The notes beneath the pieces were generated by a model. That model saw only the letters and a program-made list of their open reading frames with translations. It searched no databases and was not told the origin of the DNA. This document shows positions 4,249 to 9,877 of a stretch of 9,877 nucleotides of DNA, piece after piece. The stretch comes from an uncultured Bacilli bacterium (GTDB taxonomy: Bacteria > Bacillota_I > Bacilli_A > RF39 > UBA660). A program made the position numbers and the translations under genes. The DNA lies in the NCBI GenBank assembly GCA_947589375.1, contig CANQAO010000037.1, positions 1 through 9,877 on the forward strand, given 5' to 3'. The stretch's first letter is position 1. Each line of letters starts with the position of its first letter.

Positions 4249-5145
4249 TTACTCCTCATCTAAATATTTTAAATAATCTTGATAACCTTCTTTAATCATA
4301 TCTTTTTTGGGAATAAAACGCAGAGCTGCACTATTGATGCAGTAACGTTTACCACCTAATTCTTTAGGCCCATCATTAAAAACATGACCTAGATGATTAT
4401 GACTATTTTTAGAAACAACTTCCGTTCTTAACATCAAATGGCTAAAATCTTTATGCTTTTCGATTTTTTCTTCATCGATGGGTTTGGTAAAAGAAGGCCA
4501 GCCACATAAAGCATCGTATTTATCTTTTGACGAAAATAAAGGTTCATTAGTATCAACATCGACATAAATACCTTCTTCAAAATTATTATAATAACGATTA
4601 TCAAAAGCAGGCTCAGTTCCTTTTTGTTTAGTAACATAATATGTTAGGTCTTCATCAACTAACTTTTCAAATTTTTGTTTCGGAATATGACAATAACCAA
4701 AAGGATTATGGGCTAAAAAATTTTGATGATATCGTTCGGCTCTCTTGAAATTTTTTAATTTTTGCACTTCTACGACAATATTAGCATCATATTGCTTTTG
4801 TAAATTTTCTAAAGAATTAATAATAATTTCTGCATCTTCTTTATCGGTATAATATATACCAGTACGATATTGCACTCCCTTATCAGCACCTTGTTTATTT
4901 AAACTAGTGGGATCAATAATATTATAATAATATTCCAGCAATCTGTAAAGCGTTATCAATTTAGGATTATAAACTATATGTACTGTTTCCGCATGGCCAC
5001 TACCATTTAAAACATCACGATAACTTGGATTTTCATCTTTCCCGTTAGCGTACCCGACTTCAGTGCCTATCACGCCATCGATTAAATCAAAATACTTTTG
5101 AACGCCCCAAAAGCAACCACCAGCTAAATAAATTTCTTTCACCAT
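4249..5145 (-). CDS. msrAB: Fused methionine sulfoxide reductase MsrA-MsrB
   Basis: It reduces both S- and R-methionine sulfoxide in proteins. The N-terminal MsrA domain (about 1-155) has GGCFWG with the catalytic cysteine at residue 11 and GHAE, with a possible recycling cysteine at FGYCHIP. The C-terminal MsrB domain (about 165-298) has CGWPSF, HNHLGHVFNDGP and the catalytic cysteine in RYCINSAALRF. The MsrB zinc-binding CxxC pairs are absent (YVDVDTNEPLF replaces the usual cysteine-bearing segment), so this is the zinc-free form. No signal peptide is seen; the enzyme is intracellular. I start at ATG 5145 because GGGTGAT lies just upstream; a GTG at 5151 would add two residues but has no ribosome binding site. 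It is first in the unit with the EEP hydrolase and the CinA-like protein. A weak promoter is possible between the ABC terminator and the start (TATAAT at 5183-5178, or TTGTTA-16-TATCAT). Confidence 0.95.
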   Translation of the reverse strand: MVKEIYLAGGCFWGVQKYFDLIDGVIGTEVGYANGKDENPSYRDVLNGSGHAETVHIVYNPKLITLYRLLEYYYNIIDPTSLNKQGADKGVQYRTGIYYTDKEDAEIIINSLENLQKQYDANIVVEVQKLKNFKRAERYHQNFLAHNPFGYCHIPKQKFEKLVDEDLTYYVTKQKGTEPAFDNRYYNNFEEGIYVDVDTNEPLFSSKDKYDALCGWPSFTKPIDEEKIEKHKDFSHLMLRTEVVSKNSHNHLGHVFNDGPKELGGKRYCINSAALRFIPKKDMIKEGYQDYLKYLDEE

Positions 5146-5188
5146 TATCACCCATTATTATTATGATAAAACCAAAAAATTATATAAC

Positions 5189-5216
5189 AAAAAAGATGAA
5201 AATGAATTTTCATCTT
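5189..5216 (-). terminator. ABC transporter terminator
   Basis: On the - strand AAGATGAAAAT (5216-5206) pairs perfectly with ATTTTCATCTT (5203-5193) around a 2-base gap, so in practice it forms about nine pairs with a tetraloop or larger, followed by T's (5194-5189). The TAA stop of the ABC gene overlaps the left arm. Confidence 0.9.
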
Positions 5217-7536
5217 ATTCAGTTCTAAGCGCTTCCACAGGATCTTTTTTAGAAGCAATATTGGCTGGAATCGCCCCACCAATTAATGTTAAAAGTAAAC
5301 TTACCGCAATTAAGAATAATGCATGGAATGGATTTAATTTCGCCACATCAGCTAGGCCAGATAAATTTTCAATAATAATATTCGTTGGAATTGTTAAAAT
5401 ATAAGCAATAACAATGCCTAAAAGACCCGAGAACATGCCAATGATAAACGTTTCGGCATTAAAGACTCTTCTAATATCTTTTTTACGAGCCCCTAAAGCT
5501 CTTAAAATACCAATTTCTTTGGTTCTTTCTAAAACAGAAATATAAGTAATTATTCCAATCATAATGGAAGACACCACTAAAGAAATTGATGAAAAGGCAA
5601 TTAGAACGATCGTAATGGCATCCATAATACTACCCGTTAAAGATGAAATCATTTCAGCCATGTCTGTATATTGTACAGTATCTTCTTCATCTTTACCTTT
5701 ATTATATTTATCTAAATAATCAGTAATATAATCTTTAGTGTCAAAATCAGATGGATAAATATAAATAGCCATTGGCAGAACATCGGCGCCTAAATATCCC
5801 ATCATAATATCTTTAGTATTCATACTAGTAGGCGAATCGTCAAAAGGCTGTCTAGTTAAAACGTTATAGTCTTTATCTTGCTGGGCTTTGACAATTTCAG
5901 AATCCTTATTTTTTTCGATAACTAAATCAGCTAGGGAGCTAGTATAAGCAAGGGCACTGGTGTTGGTAAGAATTTCTTTATCTTCTTTACCCCGAATAAT
6001 AGCCGTTACTTTAATACTAATGCTATCCTCATCATTATATAATTTTTCATAATCAGTTTTCGGTACAAAATTATTACCGATTTTTTGATAATAATCATCA
6101 TTTAAAACTAATTTTAATTCTTTATCCATAATATCTTCGAAACTAATTTTATCAGTTTCTGTAAAACCTAATTGTTTTAAAATCGAAGAAGATATTTGAT
6201 TACGGCTATTTACTTGTAAAATTAATCCCGGTTTTTTATTATCTAATGAACCAGCTAAGACATCATAAGTATTATCGATAACCCCGGGTTCATTTTCGTT
6301 AGGGTTTTCTGGAAGCAATGACCATAATTGAACGCCATTATCACTCATAATACTAGTGTTCATCGCTTCTAGGCTATATTTATCGCCCTCTTTTTTGATC
6401 ATATTCATCGATGTCCCTTTTTCATAAGCAAATCCAGCGACTTTAGTTTTATCGATCTTATTTAAATAATCGATAAAATCTTCATTTATTTTATTACTAT
6501 GCACCATCGATTCCATAATATCTGGTTGCACATAGACTTCTTTTTTCTTTGGATATTTTTTTAAATCGGTATCGTGCATTTCATTTACCATTTCTTCATC
6601 CATTTGCATCGCTTGATTGGCAATAATGACTGGTGACTGCGCAAGCGAATCATGTTCAAAGTCTTCAACTTCCATATTAAAGCCATTGGAAAGTGAAAGA
6701 ATTAAAGCAATTCCAATAATACCAATACTAGAAGCAAAAGCCGTTAAAGCCGTGCGCCCTTTTTTGGTTTTAATATTATTGAATGAAAGTTTTAACGCAG
6801 TAATAAAACTCATAGCTGTTTTTTTAATGGAAAAACCTTTTAATTCTTTTTCGTTTTGTTTAAGCGGATGAGAATCTTTAACAATCTCACCATCTTTCAT
6901 TTCCACAATTCGGCTAGCATAAGTTTTAGCTAAATCAGGATTATGGGTAACCATAATTACTAATTTTTCTTTGGCAATTTCTTTAATTAAATCCATAATT
7001 TGCGTACTGGTTTTTGAATCCAAAGCTCCTGTTGGTTCATCAGCTAAAATAATATCCGGTTCATTGGCTAAAGCTCTCGCAATCGCCACTCTTTGCATCT
7101 GACCGCCAGATAATTGATTCGGCTTTTTATGTGCATGATCTTTAAGGCCGACTTTTTTTAATAATTCTAAAGCTTTTCTTCGTCTTTTTTTAGCCGAAAT
7201 ACCACTTAAAGTAAGACCAATTTCGACATTTTCTAAAATCGTAATGTGGGGAATTAAATTATAATTTTGAAAAATAAAACCGACGGAATTATTACGATAA
7301 GCATCCCATTCACTAGCTTTAAAATTTTTTGTCGATTTACCATTAATAATTAAATCACCACTATCGTATTTATCTAAACCCCCAATAACGTTAAGCAAGG
7401 TAGTTTTACCACTACCTGAAGGGCCTAAAACAGCGACAAATTCATTTTCTCGAAATTCTAAATTGATATCTTTTAATGCATGTTGTGTAAAATTACCAGT
7501 TTTATAACTTTTTTTAATTTTGATTAATTTAAGCAT
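5215..7536 (-). CDS. ABC transporter, fused ATPase and MacB/FtsX-type permease
   Basis: This 773-aa protein joins an N-terminal ATPase to a permease. The ATPase (1-225) has Walker A GPSGSGKT (38-45), Q-loop Q90, signature LSGGQ (142-146), Walker B IILADEP (162-168) and switch H198, and belongs to the LolD/MacB class. The permease has one membrane helix at about 263-284, an exterior domain of roughly 345 residues (290-635), then three helices at about 640-668, 694-722 and 738-760. It keeps the conserved coupling segment ERTKEIGILRALGARKKDI (670-688) and the typical KKDPVEALRTE end. Such four-helix proteins work as dimers and act as mechanotransmitters or export peptides, antibiotics or lipoproteins; the substrate is unknown. 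The start is supported by GAGGTGAT. A -10 TATAAT lies at 7561-7556 but the -35 is poor. No two-component regulator is adjacent. Confidence 0.93.
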   Translation of the reverse strand: MLKLIKIKKSYKTGNFTQHALKDINLEFRENEFVAVLGPSGSGKTTLLNVIGGLDKYDSGDLIINGKSTKNFKASEWDAYRNNSVGFIFQNYNLIPHITILENVEIGLTLSGISAKKRRRKALELLKKVGLKDHAHKKPNQLSGGQMQRVAIARALANEPDIILADEPTGALDSKTSTQIMDLIKEIAKEKLVIMVTHNPDLAKTYASRIVEMKDGEIVKDSHPLKQNEKELKGFSIKKTAMSFITALKLSFNNIKTKKGRTALTAFASSIGIIGIALILSLSNGFNMEVEDFEHDSLAQSPVIIANQAMQMDEEMVNEMHDTDLKKYPKKKEVYVQPDIMESMVHSNKINEDFIDYLNKIDKTKVAGFAYEKGTSMNMIKKEGDKYSLEAMNTSIMSDNGVQLWSLLPENPNENEPGVIDNTYDVLAGSLDNKKPGLILQVNSRNQISSSILKQLGFTETDKISFEDIMDKELKLVLNDDYYQKIGNNFVPKTDYEKLYNDEDSISIKVTAIIRGKEDKEILTNTSALAYTSSLADLVIEKNKDSEIVKAQQDKDYNVLTRQPFDDSPTSMNTKDIMMGYLGADVLPMAIYIYPSDFDTKDYITDYLDKYNKGKDEEDTVQYTDMAEMISSLTGSIMDAITIVLIAFSSISLVVSSIMIGIITYISVLERTKEIGILRALGARKKDIRRVFNAETFIIGMFSGLLGIVIAYILTIPTNIIIENLSGLADVAKLNPFHALFLIAVSLLLTLIGGAIPANIASKKDPVEALRTE

Positions 7537-7570
7537 ATCATCACCTCATTATTTAATTATATTCTTTGAA

Positions 7571-7614
7571 AATAAAGAGAATCACTATGCCGCTTGTCTC
7601 ATACGTGATTCTCT
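7571..7614 (-). terminator. Terminator of the 439-aa gene
   Basis: On the - strand AGAGAATCAC (7614-7605) pairs perfectly with GTGATTCTCT (7585-7576) over a 19-nt loop, followed by TTTATTTTC. The left arm encodes the Arg-Glu-Ser near the C-terminus, and the TAG stop falls at the base of the right arm. Confidence 0.75.
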
Positions 7615-8904
7615 AATTTGCTTTTTTGGAATATCCACCAAATTAGTTTGAAGTTCACGATTAAAAATCGTTATAATATCTGTATCACTACTTGGATTCA
7701 TATATATAATATCGTCTTCTTCTTTCGCTAACGCTTTTTGTTTTGGTGTTACACATTTTAAAATCGGATAATTATTAATTGCTTCTATTTGTTCTTTAAT
7801 GTGCTCATAAGTATCGATATCCATACATAAAATTGGATAAAATTCGCTATCTTTTAAAATATCGCATATTTTTAAAGCAGCGGTAACGATTTCATTAATG
7901 GCATCTTTATTTTGTAAATTATCATTTATATAATCATTATTAAGTTCATAAATAACGCATTTAGTAACATCACAAGAATTTAATAATTTAATCATCCTCA
8001 TAGCTTCTTTAATAGCTTGTTCGATATTAACTGATTTACCACTAATAAATGAGCCTATCGCCGTATCCGGAATGTTTTCTCTTAAGACATCAATATTATC
8101 TCTAAAGATACCATCACCATGTTTCACACTGGCACATGAAGCAATAATAAGTGGTTGATTACGATAGATGCCGCAATCATCATTATCAATCGATACATTG
8201 GCTGGTATTTTATGAATAATCATTTGATCTTGAATCACTTCTGATGGAACTATATCTGGTACTGGTTCATCATGCCTTTTTAGTTTTAATCTAACTGCCT
8301 TAACTCTATTATCATCCTTTTTCACTATTTCCTTAGGTTGCATGGCTTGTTCGCTTGCCACTGATATTTTCGGTACCCTAGCATCTGAGGCTGGAACTGA
8401 TTTATATTTTTGAGTCATTAATTCTTGCGGATTATCAATTTTAACGCTTGTATGATTTACAGAAATTGGTGAGGCATTTTTAAGTTTTTCTTGTTCAGCT
8501 TTAGTCATGTTATAAGCTCCAATTATTTTCTCAAGGGCACGTGCATAACCAACGGAATTATAATCTTCAGGAATTCTAATAATAGTCGTCCCTACTCTAA
8601 CTTCATCGACACCATTTTGCGCGATAATTCCTTCCCTTTTACCAACATTATAAATATGATTTACCTTTAACTGTAAAGCATCTAAACATAATTCATAAAC
8701 TTTAAGCCAAGCATTTCTCCATTCAGCCTTACCATCAGCAATTTTAGGAATTTCAATTTGTTTTATTCCTTTAGCCACATTAACAATAACTGTACGATTT
8801 TCACAACGCACAATATCATTAGGAGTTTTTAATTTTTTACTAATCCAGCCACTAATGGCATCAAAATCAATTGTATCATTTTCTCTAAGTTTTTCATCAT
8901 TCAT
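7585..8904 (-). CDS. Cytosolic protein with remnant GH25-like C-terminal domain
   Basis: I do not recognise a named family. The N-terminal 100 or so residues are a mixed alpha/beta block. A polar linker follows (about 145-230, rich in K, P, S). The C-terminal part (about 250-425) recalls the GH25 lysozyme barrel in its order of elements: AIGSFISGKSVNIEQAIKEA resembles the GH25 'G-Y-FSYA-VEEAKAEA' segment, CVIYELNND its 'PVYLDIED' strand, and DSEFYPILCMDIDTY its 'GYYPGIYS' strand. The expected catalytic acidic pair is not convincingly kept, and there is no signal peptide, so I doubt it is an active lysozyme. I choose ATG 8904 because a promoter (8932-8960) would start transcription downstream of the alternative ATG 8940, and GGGTGAT precedes 8904. 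The longer form would be 451 aa. Confidence 0.8.
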   Translation of the reverse strand: MNDEKLRENDTIDFDAISGWISKKLKTPNDIVRCENRTVIVNVAKGIKQIEIPKIADGKAEWRNAWLKVYELCLDALQLKVNHIYNVGKREGIIAQNGVDEVRVGTTIIRIPEDYNSVGYARALEKIIGAYNMTKAEQEKLKNASPISVNHTSVKIDNPQELMTQKYKSVPASDARVPKISVASEQAMQPKEIVKKDDNRVKAVRLKLKRHDEPVPDIVPSEVIQDQMIIHKIPANVSIDNDDCGIYRNQPLIIASCASVKHGDGIFRDNIDVLRENIPDTAIGSFISGKSVNIEQAIKEAMRMIKLLNSCDVTKCVIYELNNDYINDNLQNKDAINEIVTAALKICDILKDSEFYPILCMDIDTYEHIKEQIEAINNYPILKCVTPKQKALAKEEDDIIYMNPSSDTDIITIFNRELQTNLVDIPKKQIRESRMRQAA

Positions 8905-8931
8905 AATATCACCCGCTATACTCCTAATTAA

Positions 8932-8960
8932 ATTATACATTTATTTTACACCTAAATCAA
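8932..8960 (-). promoter_or_regulatory. Promoter of the 439-aa gene
   Basis: On the - strand a -35-like TTGATT (8960-8955), 17 bp, then a perfect -10 TATAAT (8937-8932). Transcription should start near 8925, giving a leader of about 20 nt that holds the GGGTGAT ribosome binding site. This places the alternative ATG 8940 outside the transcript and decides the start. Confidence 0.65.
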
Positions 8961-9000
8961 CAAATGTAAACAACTTTCGACTTTTTTTTCGTTTTTTTAT

Positions 9001-9028
9001 GAAAAAAACAAGGATTTTATTCCTTGTT
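9001..9028 (-). terminator. Terminator of the coiled-coil gene
   Basis: On the - strand AACAAGGA (9028-9021) pairs with TCCTTGTT (9014-9007) around a 6-nt loop, followed by a T run (complement of A9002-A9008). The TAA stop lies in the loop. Confidence 0.85.
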
Positions 9029-9877
9029 GGCATTTTTCTTTTCACCTTTAACTTCTTTAACAATTCCAAGTACGGTATTTAATTTTTCTTCAAATACTTT
9101 AATCTTATCAGCTTGGTCACTGACAACTTTCTCTAAATCTTTAATGGTATTATCTCTAGCATCGATAGTTTCTTTAAGATTTTTATTTTCCCCCATTAAG
9201 TCTTCAATGTGACTAGCTTGTTCTTTAATATTATTAGTTAAAGATTCATTTAATCTTTGAGTTTGTACTTTTTCGACTCTATCAATTTCAATTTGTTCAG
9301 TTGCTTTTAAAGTTTGATTGGTAAGTTCTTCGGTAGTACTAACATACTCTTTAGATAACTTATCAATAGTCTTAGTAAACTCTTTACTTAATGAAACAAT
9401 CTTTTTATTAAGACGTTTATTTTCAGCAGTAATCTTATTATATTGAATTGTACGTTTAGAACTGAAGTCTTTTTCAGTTAAGTATCCTTTAACTCTAGTT
9501 AAATTTTCAATTTCATCTGGAGTTAATGCTTCTTTATCATAATGTTGTTGCGCAAAAGCAAAAGTATAATCATTATAATCAACAAATAAAGTTAAATTCT
9601 TTAAATCTCTTGGTGTACTGGTATCAGGTGCTTTAGGTTCTACTTCTAATTCATTATAAATACTATGTAATTTGTTTTCAGAATCCATTGGTTCTGGAAC
9701 GACAATCTTAGGAAATTCATTTTTAACTTCTTCGTGGATTTCTTTTTCAAGCCCACTATTTACAGCAATATCATCTTTAGGTTCTTCATATTCCATGGTT
9801 GTTTCCTCCCCTTCTTTTTCTTCTTTTATTTGTTCATTTACTTCTTTAACTTCATCAACATTAATTGGTTCTTCATT
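9017..9877 (-). CDS. Acidic coiled-coil protein, probably cut by the window edge
   Basis: I do not recognise a family. From ATG 9796 it has 259 residues: an acidic, probably disordered N-terminus (1-60, EYEEPKDDI, VVPEPMDSE), a short possibly folded segment (about 64-115, LTLFVDYNDYTFAFAQQHY) and a long coiled coil (about 118-250) ending in a lysine-rich tail. There is no membrane segment or signal peptide. The reading frame stays open for 27 more codons to the window end, with the same Glu/Lys/Val-rich composition (NEEPINVDEVKEVNEQ), so the gene probably continues to the right. The purine-rich GGGGAGGAAA eight bases before ATG 9796 could be a real ribosome binding site or simply Gly/Glu codons. 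A scaffold or cytoskeletal role is possible but not shown. The next gene downstream has its own promoter. Confidence 0.7.
   Translation of the reverse strand, partial: NEEPINVDEVKEVNEQIKEEKEGEETTMEYEEPKDDIAVNSGLEKEIHEEVKNEFPKIVVPEPMDSENKLHSIYNELEVEPKAPDTSTPRDLKNLTLFVDYNDYTFAFAQQHYDKEALTPDEIENLTRVKGYLTEKDFSSKRTIQYNKITAENKRLNKKIVSLSKEFTKTIDKLSKEYVSTTEELTNQTLKATEQIEIDRVEKVQTQRLNESLTNNIKEQASHIEDLMGENKNLKETIDARDNTIKDLEKVVSDQADKIKVFEEKLNTVLGIVKEVKGEKKNANKE

Noticed and set aside
4434..4637. Small - strand reading frame inside msrAB
   Set aside because: It is in another frame within the conserved MsrB coding sequence and has no ribosome binding site or recognisable content.
6617..6871. Reading frame on the + strand opposite the ABC gene
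   Set aside because: It lies antisense to the start of the permease domain, which is conserved coding sequence; no supporting signals.
8855..9212. Two + strand reading frames opposite the 439-aa and coiled-coil genes
   Set aside because: They are antisense to better-supported genes, low in complexity, and lack ribosome binding sites.
616..9796. Mycoplasma-type code with TGA read as tryptophan
   Set aside because: All genes are full-length and carry all their conserved motifs with the standard code, and tryptophans are encoded by TGG. The absence of TGA among seven stops is too little to argue otherwise.

Overview
The window is AT-rich bacterial DNA with Bacillota-style signals: Shine-Dalgarno sequences of the GAGGTGAT/AGGAG type, short compact hairpin-plus-T terminators and the standard genetic code. 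All seven stops are TAA or TAG, and every gene reads through without needing TGA as tryptophan. The gene set (tyrosine integrase, MsrA-MsrB fusion, MacB-like ABC ATPase-permease, stand-alone CinA domain, coiled-coil protein) fits an uncultured low-GC Firmicute of the Bacilli/Erysipelotrichia/RF39 type. I cannot name the species.

Positions 1 to about 2936 look like the right end of an integrated mobile element. They hold a non-coding control region (1-615), a tyrosine recombinase (616-2163, + strand) and a tRNA-Lys(CUU) gene whose anticodon is split by a 249-nt group I intron (2261-2585). Next comes a non-coding stretch with repeated GTGCAA motifs (2586-2890). The region ends in an orphan 3' half of a different tRNA-Lys(CUU) (2892-2936), which is most simply the attachment site left at the junction with the chromosome. 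The control region contains an ordered array: four dyads at exact 22-bp spacing (95-174) running into six tandem 11-bp units (167-232). A promoter and a strong hairpin follow, and then several inverted repeats in the int leader.

Positions 3017 to 9877 are chromosomal and entirely on the - strand. In transcription order they encode an acidic coiled-coil protein (cut by the window edge), a 439-aa protein with a remnant GH25-like C-terminal domain and no secretion signal, a fused ABC ATPase/permease, and then a three-gene unit. That unit is msrAB (methionine sulfoxide repair), an endonuclease/exonuclease/phosphatase-fold hydrolase translationally coupled to it, and a small CinA/PncC-like protein. 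Each transcription unit ends in a hairpin terminator that includes the stop codon.

The most striking observation is that the intron in the element-borne tRNA-Lys interrupts the anticodon-loop sequence shared with the attachment-site fragment. The intron may therefore hide this tRNA copy from the neighbouring integrase.
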